Below are positions 25,691 to 35,332 of a stretch of 64,000 bases of DNA, piece after piece; within the stretch, counting starts at the first letter, position 1, and each line of letters starts with the position of its first letter. This DNA is from Saturnia japonica (taxonomy: Eukaryota; Arthropoda; Insecta; Lepidoptera; Saturniidae), in assembly GCA_033032175.1 (NCBI GenBank), contig CM065321.1:14654501-14718500 (forward strand), in the 5' to 3' direction. The translations under genes and the position numbers were made by a program. Below the pieces are notes generated by a model. It was given only the letters and a program-made list of their open reading frames with translations, was not told the origin of the DNA and did not search any database.

Positions 25691-26237
25691 TAAGAGTGGC
25701 CACATACAGTAACGCAGTAAATCGATACAAATATATGGACCTATCACACACTTATAGTAGTTTTCCGTTCGTAGTTTTCTCCGATTCGAAATTCCGCATG
25801 GAAGCCTCTGTGTCCCGAATCTCGCACGAAAAAGAACTGTTTCGAATGCATCTCTTTCATAAATTTTGTACAAGTCGCATCACACATTCGTTATTCCGTA
25901 CGGAATATAATATTATATAATGCATAATTATATATTAATTTATTATATTTTATATAATATTGAATGTCTTGTAATCTTTGAGTGTTAAGTGGATTTACCC
26001 AGTAATGGCGACGTATTTTCTTCTTCTTAGTAAGATACAGCAACAATGCAATCGCAAGTAGAAAATCGTCGTCCATCGCTGTTAAAATGTCTGAACTCAA
26101 TGGTCATCGTTTCTTAACTGAGCCTTGTTATTCCGAACGGAAATAAACGTATGTGTGTGAAATATGTACGAAATCCCGATTCGATATTTTGAATCGAAAT
26201 CCCGAAAAGGAATTCCAACTGTATGTGGCCGCTCTTA
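25691..26237. mobile_element. non-autonomous DNA transposon (547 bp)
   Basis: Inverted ends of 20 bp: TAAGAGTGGCCACATACAGT at 25691-25710 and its reverse complement with one mismatch at 26218-26237. Internal subterminal inversions are visible (GTTATTCCGTACGGAAT near 25890 against GTTATTCCGAACGGAAAT near 26127; GATTCGAAATTCCG against GAATCGAAATCCCG). No transposase. No clear direct target duplication, so the superfamily is not assigned. It ends 44 bp downstream of the stop codon of the oxidoreductase gene. Confidence 0.75.
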
Positions 26238-26281
26238 GTATGGAATTATTGGTACTTAAGTACCTACTGTATAAGTTAAAA

Positions 26282-27298
26282 TTACACTTTCACCGCAACT
26301 CGACCAACATTTTTACCATCTAACACGCGCATAAAGTTATCTAATATTTTGTCGAAACCTTCCACATTATCTTCTTTAAATTTTATTTGTCCATTCTTAA
26401 GCCAAGAGACAAGTTCAACAGTCGCTTCTACATATTTATCAATATATTCAGTAACATAATAACCTTTTAAAATCAATTGTTTATTAAGAATAGCTGGTTG
26501 TATGGCAGTTGCCTTCGGTAATTTCTCATAGTCATCAAAAGGTGACATAAAAACACCACTGACACAAATTCTGCCAAACGTATTCATCTGATAGATAACT
26601 TGGCTGCTTAATTCTCCACCAACATTATCATAGTAACAATCAATACCTTCCGGAGCTGCTTTTTTAAGAGCCATAACGATATCAGCTGTCTTATAATTAA
26701 TGACTTTGTCAAATCCCAACTCTTTTTCTAACCATCGTACTTTATCATCTGATCCAGCAAAACCAATAACTCTGCAACCTTTTATTTTTGCTATCTGACC
26801 AACAATTGAACCGACCGCTCCCGATGCGCCGGAAACAACAATTGTTTCATTAGCTTTAGGTTTACATACCTCCAGAAGACCGAAGTATGCCGTAAGTCCA
26901 TGCATTCCAGCTGCACCAACAGCTAAAGATAAAGGCAGATTCTGTAAATCTGGCAGTACGTAAGGCTTGCCTAAAAGATCATAAATTAACGCATTTGGGT
27001 TAATGATGGAATAATCGCACCAGCCTGAGTGATTAGCAACTTTTGATCCAACTGGGTATTCAGCGATATTGGATTCTATAATAGTTCCAACTTGAGGACC
27101 AAATTGATCGTAAGGAACAGTATACATACCGCATAGTTGATAAAAGTATAAATACGTATCTAGACTTAGCCATTCTGCTTTTACTAGGATCTCTCCTTCT
27201 TTCAATGGTGGTAAATCATACTCAACCATTTCAAAATCATCACGATTCGGTAATCCATTGAAACGATTTTTCACTACGAATTTTTTTGCTTTGACCAT
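26282..27298 (-). CDS. prostaglandin reductase 1-like NADP-dependent oxidoreductase
   Basis: Complete 338-residue member of the medium-chain dehydrogenase/reductase family, leukotriene B4 12-hydroxydehydrogenase / prostaglandin reductase 1 (PTGR1) branch: zinc-independent, NADPH-dependent reduction of enals, enones and 15-oxo eicosanoids, cytosolic. N-terminal GroES-like fold about residues 5-125. Rossmann fold follows the family signature GMHGLTAYFGLLEVC (131-145), with the glycine motif SGASGAVGS (156-164), DCYYDNVGGE (220-229) and the C-terminal GKNVGRVAVKV. No zinc-binding cysteine cluster, as expected. The usual VDPYMR motif reads LDTYLYFY (47-53), a notable change near the substrate site. 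ATG at 27298 has A at -3. It is one exon with no poly(A) trace at its 3' side, so I see no sign of a retrocopy. No signal or membrane segment. Function is by family; the natural substrate is unknown. Confidence 0.93.
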   Translation of the reverse strand: MVKAKKFVVKNRFNGLPNRDDFEMVEYDLPPLKEGEILVKAEWLSLDTYLYFYQLCGMYTVPYDQFGPQVGTIIESNIAEYPVGSKVANHSGWCDYSIINPNALIYDLLGKPYVLPDLQNLPLSLAVGAAGMHGLTAYFGLLEVCKPKANETIVVSGASGAVGSIVGQIAKIKGCRVIGFAGSDDKVRWLEKELGFDKVINYKTADIVMALKKAAPEGIDCYYDNVGGELSSQVIYQMNTFGRICVSGVFMSPFDDYEKLPKATAIQPAILNKQLILKGYYVTEYIDKYVEATVELVSWLKNGQIKFKEDNVEGFDKILDNFMRVLDGKNVGRVAVKV

Positions 27299-27344
27299 TA
27301 TTTTATTTGCAAAATTAACGACTCTTTGCTGCCATTCGTATAAG

Positions 27345-27381
27345 ACAACTCACAATTACAACTATAAATTTACAATTTATA
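27345..27381 (-). promoter_or_regulatory. candidate core promoter of the PTGR1-like gene
   Basis: On the minus strand TATAAAT occupies 27381-27375. An Inr-like TGAGTT follows, whose A is at 27350, placing the TATA start at -31. This would give a 52-nt 5' leader to the ATG at 27298. The TATA is part of a palindrome (AACTATAAAT/ATTTATAGTT, 27360-27384), so it could also be read the other way. Confidence 0.4.
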
Positions 27382-27384
27382 GTT

Positions 27385-28490
27385 AACGAGTATTTAAAAC
27401 AAAGTATGTTATGTTATCATATATTCCGTTATTCTATAAAATACCTAGTCTTTGAATACACTTAACACAAGCGATTAAATTAAAGCATTATATACATTAT
27501 AAAACTCTACTAAATCGAAAAATCACAAATTATAATAACTGAAAAGACGTTGCTATCAAGTAAGGAGTAGTGAATATGAGACATAACGGAAGACGGAGCG
27601 TGGGTCTTATAAATAGCGGCAGATAGCATACTAAGGCATAAAAACAAATTACGCAGTTAAAGAAAACTACACAAGGAATGCGTGTGCACAGCTTGAAGAA
27701 TGCGAATTACATAGAGCTATATCAGATCATTGTGTTGCATGAGGGAGGTCACGGTCGCTTCTCATTAATAACATGATAATAATTAATTTAATTATTTATA
27801 TTGAACTACAGGAATATAAGGCTTATTTCTGCGTACATACAAGTATTTGTTGTCTAATAATAAATCCTAGCGTCTGAACTAGGCCGACCTTGTATCTCAA
27901 ACGCTAGTCTCTTCCTGTATATGATATATGATATATATGATTACAATATGATACAGTATTACGTTGTTAAGATTTTAGCATTTCTTATGAATATTATGTA
28001 CTACCTGTACCCGCGACTTCGACTTCGTGATATATTTCGTGTATGTAAAACAGCAACTAGATAAAAAACCCCCTCATCTCAATCTCACACCATAAGGTAT
28101 TTAACCGGTATATGCTTTGAGAATATCCAACTAAAATAATTTTAAATTTTAACCGATATTAACTAAAAGTCTTATAAGCATACAAAAAAGTTAATTTTTG
28201 CAATCCTTTACGAAAAGTTAATGACTTCAATTTTTATAAACCGTTAATATCCAGTCAATAATAACGCTTTATAGTATGTCTGTTTAGTGTAATTTAATAA
28301 AAATCTTGATAGCATAAAAACACCAAACAACGACATCTATCGTAGACATTTATTGTAGTAATAAGATTTCGTGATATTTTTCCTTCATGTTCATCATACA
28401 TATCAGTCATAATGTAGCAAGTTATACTACAATATTGTGAACTTGTTTCAATAAATGGTGAATTACATAAGCATGAGTTTGCATGTATGG
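27385..28490. other. AT-rich intergenic DNA
   Basis: Upstream region of the oxidoreductase gene. Holds a second TATA-like CTTATAAATAGCGGC near 27607 and a CCCGCGACTTCG repeat fragment near 28012. No coding signal. Confidence 0.45.
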
Positions 28491-28493
28491 AAG

Positions 28494-28511
28494 GTCCTGT
28501 CACGGTCGCCA
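28494..28511 (-). other. primer-binding-site sequence outside the BEL 3' LTR
   Basis: Minus strand reads TGGCGACCGTGACAGGAC directly beyond the 3' LTR (after a 3-nt spacer). This matches 18 nt of the complement of a tRNA-Arg 3' end as I remember it. A primer site here, as well as at the 5' LTR, implies a second internal region once continued to the left. Confidence 0.6.
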
Positions 28512-28514
28512 CTA

Positions 28515-28709
28515 TGTAATAAATAATAATAAATTGTAATAAACAATACTTTATTTGTATCTCTCTGTTTTCTTGTATATACGTGTCTACATTTTTCCTT
28601 ATATTTTTTCTTTGACATATCTTTAAATTCTAAATACAAACGCGATTCATAGAAAACGCGTATAACATAGGTACCTATAAAAAAAAGGTTATATTTCCGA
28701 TCCACAACA
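28515..28709 (-). repeat. 3' LTR of BEL/Pao element
   Basis: Begins TGTTGTGGATCGGAAATATA at 28709 and ends TTATTACA at 28515 on the minus strand, giving the canonical TG...CA ends. Preceded by GCCCCCGGGAG (polypurine tract). Confidence 0.85.
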
Positions 28710-28725
28710 CTCCCGGGGGCAAAAC
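28710..28725 (-). promoter_or_regulatory. polypurine tract of BEL/Pao element
   Basis: Minus strand reads TTTTGCCCCCGGGAG directly before the LTR start TGTTG, in the position used to prime plus-strand DNA synthesis. Confidence 0.6.
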
Positions 28726-28868
28726 TGACACAAATCCTTTATAAATTACTATGAGGTCACATTTAATACAAATTTCTTACAAGTTTTCATAATATCTTCA
28801 CACACAACCTACAGAGCATCATACAATAAATATTAAGAATATATTGGAAATCCTCAAAAACAATAAAG

Positions 28869-30420
28869 CTAATCTATAAAACGAAAGGGTATTTTTATTT
28901 TACGGCCAGCCCTTGTAGTTGTAGCTAAAGGAACAGGTACTGTAGAGTTCTGTAGATTACCTGTTTGTGGCGGATCAGCAGCGCTGGATAAAGGTATGTG
29001 ATCTAGCCAATCCTGAGATACTACAGAAAGTTCAAGTGGATATAATCTTTGACAAGGTCTTACCTTTATTTCTGATGCAGTTTGAACCCTTGCTACTCGG
29101 TTAAAACCGTCTTTCCCTGTATATGTTTCTCTAACTATTCCTAAAGGCCAATGTAATCTGTTTCCTTCTGTTTCTATTATTACTAGTTCTCCTATTTTCG
29201 GTTCTTTTCTATTCTCTTTTCCTTTACTTATCAGGAGTGATAGATATTCATCCTTGAATCTTTTTCTAAAATCTTCACATAGTTGTTGTAAATACCTATA
29301 ACGAATCTGTATGTTTTCCTGATCAATCTTATCGAGGTCTGGTGTTGCGCCTGTAGGTAGGCTTTGTAAAAATAGCATGGGTGTGAGCGGCTTTACATCT
29401 CCTATTTCCACATATGTGAGAGGTCTGTTATTGATTACATTTTCACAGTCACATAATATTGTTGAAAGCTCGATCCAGTCTACTGATGCTTTCCCTAGAA
29501 TTCTGCGTAGCATATCTTTAACTGGTCTAATCAAACGTTCCCACCATCCTCCTCACCACGGAGCTGTTGGTACGTTGAACTTCCATTGGATCTTATTGCA
29601 GTCAAGAGATTCTTCAATTTCCTGCCAATTTATTTGTTGTAGCAGATTGGCAGCACCAACGAAATTAGTTCCATTGTCTGTATAAATTATTCTTACTCTG
29701 CCACGTCTTGCTATAAATCGTCTTAGCGCCATGAGAAAGCTGTTTGTGGAAAGTGATTCTATAAGTTCCAGATGTACAGCTGTATAAACTGCACATGTAA
29801 ACAGAACAATCCAGCATTTTTGGTGGTTTTTTTTAGAATTAGAGGTCCAGCTAGATCTATACCCGTTACTTCGAATGGAGCTATGTTCCTGATCCGATCT
29901 GCCGGTAGGGGTGGTTCTGGAACGAGGTAATGTTTTGCTTTATATCTTTTACAGATAATGCATTTTAATACAACATTCTTCACTAGTTTTCTGACTCCTG
30001 TTATCCAGTAAGTATTTCTTAATGTGGCTAGTAAAGTTTGTGTTCCAGCATGCTTCATCTTTCTATGTGTTTCTTGTACCATGCTCTGTACTATATCATT
30101 TTTCCTAGGTAATAAAATTGGATTTATACATTTTTTCTCTTCTCCGCTGTATTCTAATCTTGTTTTTACTTTTATTATTCCATCTTCCTCTATAATTATA
30201 AGCTTCTTTTCTATTTTAACTTTGTCTATATAGTTTTCTTTCTGTATTAGTTTTATCAATGTTTCTTCAGCTTGTATATATTCCTCATATCCTATCTGCT
30301 TGCTATTTTTATTGTTGTTTGCTTTTCTAGCTCTAGGACTTAGTCGTAGTAGTCTCGCTACTAATCTTACTATTTTATTGTATTGATTGAAGTATAAAAG
30401 TTTGTTACTGAAGTTTCCAC
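28869..30420 (-). pseudogene. BEL integrase and C-terminal region, broken
   Basis: N-terminal H2C2 zinc-binding part (HRKMKHAGTQTLLATLR...CIICKRYKA, about 30070-29940), catalytic core with Asp in TGIDLAGPL, Asp in IYTDNGTNFVGA and Glu in WWERLIRPVK, and a downstream BEL-type C-terminal domain ending at 28869 (KIPFRFID). A run of A residues near 29830 has shifted the frame just after LILKK, and a TGA interrupts the core after TAPW at about 29558. The product would have inserted element cDNA into chromosomes. Confidence 0.85.
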
Positions 30421-30428
30421 GTTAACTA

Positions 30429-31004
30429 CTATACTCTTCCTTTGTTCACTACTAATAATTTCTTCTTCATCTCTCGTATAATTAATAATAGATTTTGGCC
30501 ATTATTTTTTTTTTTCATGTATAGCCACTGTGGACCTGTCCACCATCGTGTTTCCAGTGGCGTCTTCGCATTGCAGCCGCGTGATGGTAAGTCAGCAGGA
30601 TTGTATATACCAGGTAAATGGTTCCAGTCATCTCTCTTTGTATTGGTACAAATTTCCTTTACTCTATTTGTAATAAATGTTTTCCAGGTATCTTGTTTCT
30701 GCAACCACGCCAGTACTACAGTTGAGTCTGTCCAGCAATACACTTTATATTCTTTGTATTTAGACAGCAGTCCTGATTTATTGAGTTCGTTATATAATCT
30801 AGAAGCTATAAGAGCGCCCATCAATTCTAACCTTGGTAAAGTCATTTGCCTTTTGATAGGTGCAACTTAGCTTTTAGTCATAATAAGTTGTATATTTACC
30901 TTTTCTTTGTGTTCTGTGCGTATAAAGATACATCCAGCATATGCATCTTTGCTTGCATCACAAAGTATATGTATTGATATTTCACAATCTAGTAAAGGAA
31001 CTTC
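30429..31004 (-). pseudogene. BEL RNase H region, broken
   Basis: Contains ILCDASKDAYAGCIF (first catalytic Asp), then after a TAA codon (about 30868) the stretch RQMTLPRLELMGALIASRLY, YCWTDSTVVLAWLQ (catalytic Asp) and NPADLPSRG. It is in frame with the upstream reverse transcriptase but separated from it by TAA at 31005-31007. A stop or frameshift follows near 30430 before the integrase linker (NKLLYFNQYNKIVRLVARLL). Confidence 0.85.
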
Positions 31005-33071
31005 TTATAAACGTCGTGGAATTTTGCACATATGGATACAATCAATATTATGTAACCATTCCTTATATTCATTTTTTAATTCGGTAGGTATCTCTTCGTC
31101 CCAACCTATCTTTAATAACCATACTTTTTGTATGATGAGTTTAGGGAATAATATTACTTGGCAAAGGAAACCTATTGGATCAAAAATCTGTTGTGTAATT
31201 GATAACAAAACTCTCTTGGTTATAATATTCGGTACATTTTTTAGATTTATATTGCAGTGCAACTCATCCTTATGTCTATTCCATTTTAACCCTAACACAG
31301 AAACTGTTTCTGTTGCTTTATCTTCTGTATCTAAATTTGTCATCCAACCTCTTAATTCAAATTTTCCCGTTTCCATTAATTCAGAGGCTTCCCTTATGAA
31401 CTTTTTTACTGTATTTATAGTATCTAAACTTGTGACACAATTATCTATATACAATGATTCACTTAGTGTTTTAGTTGTCTCTGGATATAAATTAGTATAT
31501 TTTTCGATGTGGTATTTTATAGTAGCAGCCAACATGTACGGGCTACATGCTACTCTAAATGGAACGCGTGAATGCTGATAAGTAATTATATTCTTCTTAA
31601 TTTGTGGATTTTTCCACCATAATAGTTTAAGATACTTCCGATCTGTTCGTAACACAGAGATCTGTAAAAATGCCTTCTTTATGTCTGCTATTAGACCGTA
31701 ATTACCTGCTCTAAAAAGTATCAGCAACTTTGGAATTAGTTCTATTAGGTTAAATCCCTTTTTTACACATGACTTTAATGATCTGTTATTTTGATCTTTG
31801 CAAGAAGCATCAACAACGGGTCTGATTTTTGTCGTAGTGCTCTTCTGTTTGATTACTGCGTGATGAGGTAAGTAGTGACCTTCATTTCTATTTCCATTTT
31901 TAACTTCTTCTATAATGCCTTCTTTTTCCCAGTCCATAAATACATTATGATATTCTTCTAGCATTTTCATACTTTCCAATTTCTTTGTAGTAGACCACAA
32001 TCTTTTTTCTGCTTGCCCATAGTTGGTTTCTAGCTGTGGTATTTCCTTCCACAACATGTTGACTTCATAACGCCCTTCATCATTTACTGTAATGTCAAGA
32101 AAGGTGTCATTCTCTTCATTGTTATATGGATCTTTAATTCCTAAAGTTTCAATATTCCATAAGAATTCTAATGAATTTTCCATATTCTGTATATCTGTTA
32201 CATAGTTCGTGTTGGCTATACTACTATACATTCTATGTGACAGTTCAATTGGTCCTTGTAATGTCCATCCAAACTTTGTTTTTACTGCCACAAGTTTGTC
32301 CGTAATATGTATGAGCATGTCATCTAAAATTGAACCTAAGTAATCTGAGCCTATAAGTATATCTATATCTTTTATATTAGCTGCATTTTTATCAGCGTCT
32401 GTTAAATAGATCTTGTGGTTTTGTAGTTTCTGAATCAAACCTACATCTTGTACTTTGGATAAATCGCCACAAAGTGTGTCTTGTTCTAGGCCTGACATTA
32501 TCGTAGAGTAAGTATTGTCATAATTACTTACTTCAAATCTAAAAACTCTGTGTGTCTGTGTTGCCTTTGTGATGCCTCCAAATAGTGAGTGTCCAAGTTT
32601 CTCACTTTTTATTACCGGTAGTCGAAGCTCCTCAGCAGTTTTTGTTCTGACATATGTACGCTGTGAACCAGAATCAAATAATGCACACACTTTTCTTTCT
32701 TGTTTGTCACCTTTAATGTTAATAATGACAGTCTGTAACAGGGTTGTAGTGTTGTTACACGAAAAGTGGTTTGTAACCTCTAGTTTGTTTGACTTTTGTT
32801 CACAAGATTTAGATTGATTATGTAAAGTTGGACATAAGATAATTAAATAGAGTTTACTACAACACATAAATTTTATAAATGCTTTACAATTCTTGGCAAG
32901 ATATCCTCTTTTTAAACAAATATAACATCCACCTCATTTCTTTATTGCATCTTTCTTTTCATCTAAATTTAAAATACCATTCTTGTTACATTCTAAGCTA
33001 CTATGCATGTTACCACAAAAATAACAATGTGAACGTTCCTTACCTCCTTTTATAGGTTGGTGTGCAGCGGT
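31005..33071 (-). pseudogene. BEL zinc knuckles, protease and reverse transcriptase, broken
   Basis: Reads in the same frame as gag. Two zinc knuckles (CYFCGNMHSSLEC; CYICLKRGYLAKNC) are split by TGA near 32930 where the first knuckle region ends. The 620-codon open part (32867-31005) starts within this region: DUF1758-type aspartic protease (CALFDSGSQRTYV), reverse transcriptase with GLIADIKKAFLQISV (motif A), then LYIDNCVTS at the catalytic loop. The second Asp of the usual YxDD is Asn here, a variant also seen in some BEL elements, to my memory. Connection domain follows. Stop TAA at 31005. Confidence 0.88.
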
Positions 33072-34007
33072 CTATATTTTAACTTGTGCAGTCTCTGCTA
33101 CCAAGCATGCGGCTGTTGGCACCTTGTTTTTAACTGGATTGGTGTCAATAAAATATGATTTTGCTAACATTACCCTTTTTTCTGCTTCAACTTCTGTCTG
33201 TAAAAATTTCAATAAATTAGTAAGTTTTGACTGTTTTTCTATAACTGGGACTTTACTCCATGACAGTAGGATGCTCTCAGGTAGTGCGGATTCTATCATT
33301 GGAAGGAGAATACATTCATATCTTTCTTTAATAATGCCTAATGAGTTCAGTATTTGTAGATTTGTTACAACATTATCGTACAAATTGTCCAATGTCACTT
33401 GATGTCTGCATGTTACTAATTTTAACAGTTCTCGCACGTATATTTCTATGAGGGTTTCGTCCTTCGCAAAGCGGTCTTTCAGTGTTTTTATAACTATTGG
33501 GTAATTTTCTTCTGTTGGAGGGTAGCTTTCTATGAACTTTCTTGCATTGCCTCCTTCGGCCATAGCTTGACTTATGTATTGAAATTTTTTTTCCGCATCC
33601 ATGTTGCAATCTTCATGTATTTTCTTGTATTGGCCCCAAAATGACAGCCAAGATTTTAGATTACCGTCAAATTTTCTAATTTCTAATTTTGGAAGATTTA
33701 AATTATTTGGTTTTTGAATGTGGGTTTCTTCTTTTTTGATCTTCATTTTTTCGTTTTGCAATCTTTCTTTTACGTTCAGCCATTTTTTTTGTATGTTGTC
33801 CGCATCGTCACATTCTTTTTCATATAATGTTTCATCGAATTCTTCTGAACTTAGCATCGTGTCCTGTATTGCCTTGTCCAAAAGTCTTAAAGCATTCATC
33901 TTTTCTGTGAGAAATTCTAAGTCTGTTTGTGAAGACGCAGTCGTTTCATGGCGAATAAAAACTCGTCTTATTTGATTGCGTTCACGTATATTTCTATTGA
34001 GATCCAT
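33072..34007 (-). pseudogene. BEL gag (DUF1759-type), 311 codons then stop
   Basis: ATG at 34007, 45 nt after the primer site. The protein has a charged coiled-coil-like N-terminus and the DUF1759 core LPKLEIRKFDGNLKSWLSFWGQYKKI, then YISQAMAEGGNARKFI and LKDRFAKDETLIEIYV. It ends at TAG (33072-33074); the frame continues unbroken into the knuckles, so this stop is most likely a mutation in a once single gag-pol frame. Confidence 0.88.
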
Positions 34008-34033
34008 CGTAATTTATTGTGCAGTCCTTTTAG

Positions 34034-34048
34034 CTGTCACGGTCGCCA
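34034..34048 (-). promoter_or_regulatory. primer-binding site of BEL/Pao element
   Basis: TGGCGACCGTGACAG on the minus strand, three bases after the 5' LTR; fits a tRNA-Arg 3' end over 15 nt. Confidence 0.7.
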
Positions 34049-34051
34049 ATA

Positions 34052-34248
34052 TATAATAAATAATAATAATAAGTTGTAATAAACAATACTTTATTTGTAT
34101 CTCTCTGTTTTCTTGTATATACGTGTCTACATTTTTCCTTATATTTTTTCTCTGACATATCTTTAAATTGTAAATACAAACGCGATTCATAGAGAACGCA
34201 TATAACATAGGTACCTATAAAAGAAGGTTATATTTCCGATCCACAACA
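34052..34248 (-). repeat. 5' LTR of BEL/Pao element
   Basis: Matches 28515-28709 along its whole length with about seven substitutions and small indels. The terminal CA is changed to TA here. Confidence 0.85.
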
Positions 34249-34283
34249 TACGTCTTTACGTAAATAAAAAAAAATTGATAACT

Positions 34284-34540
34284 ATCATTTAGTGGCCCAA
34301 GATAGCACGCTAAGCCTGAAACGATTAGCACTCAAGTACAGCTGCCAGATACACACATTGGTGCTTGGCAACCGATTTTCAACTTGACGGTGCTAAGCTC
34401 TTCCAGCATGCTACAGTTTCATCACGATATTTTCCTTCACCGAAACTCAGACTCATTACAGGGATTAGAATTCATGTCGATCGACGTGATGTCCGTACAC
34501 ACAAACACTGAGCCATCATTGCTTAAATAAAATCACCTCC
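34284..34540 (-). repeat. tRNA-derived SINE, minus-strand copy
   Basis: Reverse complement gives ATGGCTCAGTGTTTGTGTGT then GTACGGACATCACGTCGATC, CCCTGTAATGAGTCTGAG and TTTCGGTGAAGGAAAATATC, as in the copy at 12783, with a GGCAGCTGTACTTGAG body. Confidence 0.7.
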
Positions 34541-34982
34541 CTGCTGGCATGTTACCTTCATCTACGTTATAGGATTCTTCAAATGTAGCGTGAAGACATG
34601 AAGAGGCATTTCTACAGGATGGGAACAACGGCGATTACAGCAGATGAAATTTGTTACTGCCGGTGGCCATTGTTTGTGTACTGTACCAAATTTTCCGTCA
34701 AATACCATGCAGCTATTATTTAACCTTGCTACTATAAAAAAAACATCGGGTGCGACTATCTTTACCACAGTAAAACAAGATATCTTACAAGCAAATTTAT
34801 GAGATAGACTTTTTGTTAGAAATGTGTAAAAATTCACTCACATATTTTGACAAAACGTCTAAACAAGTATAACTTCTAAAATGTTGTATTTACTTATTTG
34901 ATTTTATTTCAAATCATTACTATATACCAAAAGGCGATGTACGACGTCTCGGAAACCAGATATTTAAAAGTAAGATTTGTCA

Positions 34983-34987
34983 TTTTT
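34983..34987 (+). repeat. target site duplication of Copia element, left
   Basis: TTTTT, matched by TTTTT at 39396-39400 on the other side of the element. The 5-bp length is normal for Copia integrases, though a T run is weakly informative. Confidence 0.65.
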
Positions 34988-35156
34988 TGTTGTTGAATAT
35001 GGAACGCAACCATTTTTAGTTCCTTTTTTCTGAACGTACAGCGCTTCCTTCCTGCTGTCACTTCGACTTGTTCTGTAACTGTAAAGTTGTACTGTAATAA
35101 AACCAAGTTTATGAAAGAATATATTTTATTTACCACATCTACGCAATTTTCCTTCA
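34988..35156 (+). repeat. 5' LTR of Copia element
   Basis: Starts TGTTGTTGAATATGGAACGC and ends TTTTCCTTCA (TG...CA). A poly(A) signal AATAAA is at 35096-35101. Identical to 39227-39395. Confidence 0.93.
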
Positions 35157-35168
35157 TGGTAGCAGAGC
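35157..35168 (+). promoter_or_regulatory. primer-binding site of Copia element (tRNA-iMet)
   Basis: TGGTAGCAGAGC directly abuts the LTR end and is complementary to the 3' end of insect initiator methionine tRNA (from memory, ...GCTCTGCTACCA). Confidence 0.85.
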
Positions 35169-35332
35169 GTGGTTGTATGTGGTATAGTTTAAAATATCAG
35201 AAAAGTGAAAATACAACTTCAGACAGTGAAATACAAGTTAGTTTAGATTTGAACCAAAGTCGTAATTGCAACGTGGCCGACTGAAAATTCACGTGTAAAA
35301 ATAATTTTTCATCCAGAGTGTAACACGTCGAA

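Larger units (their letters stand above)
28515..34248 (-). mobile_element. BEL/Pao LTR retrotransposon, decayed
   Basis: Minus-strand element of 5.7 kb with LTRs at 34052-34248 (5') and 28515-28709 (3'), a tRNA-Arg-type primer site (34034-34048), one gag-pol coding region in the order gag - zinc knuckles - protease - RT - RNase H - integrase, and a polypurine tract with CCCCCGGGAG next to the 3' LTR. By eye the LTRs differ at about seven bases plus small indels. The coding region is broken by several in-frame stops and at least one frameshift. No target duplication could be matched, because the left side carries extra element-like sequence. Confidence 0.9.

Noticed and set aside
28294..28512. 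72-codon minus frame beginning in the primer-site sequence
   Set aside because: Starts with GTG in the primer site; no gag similarity and no codon bias. Kept only as possible leader of a truncated second BEL copy.
30442..31578. Plus-strand frames of 142 and 223 codons
   Set aside because: Antisense to BEL RNase H and RT, which have clear motifs on the minus strand.
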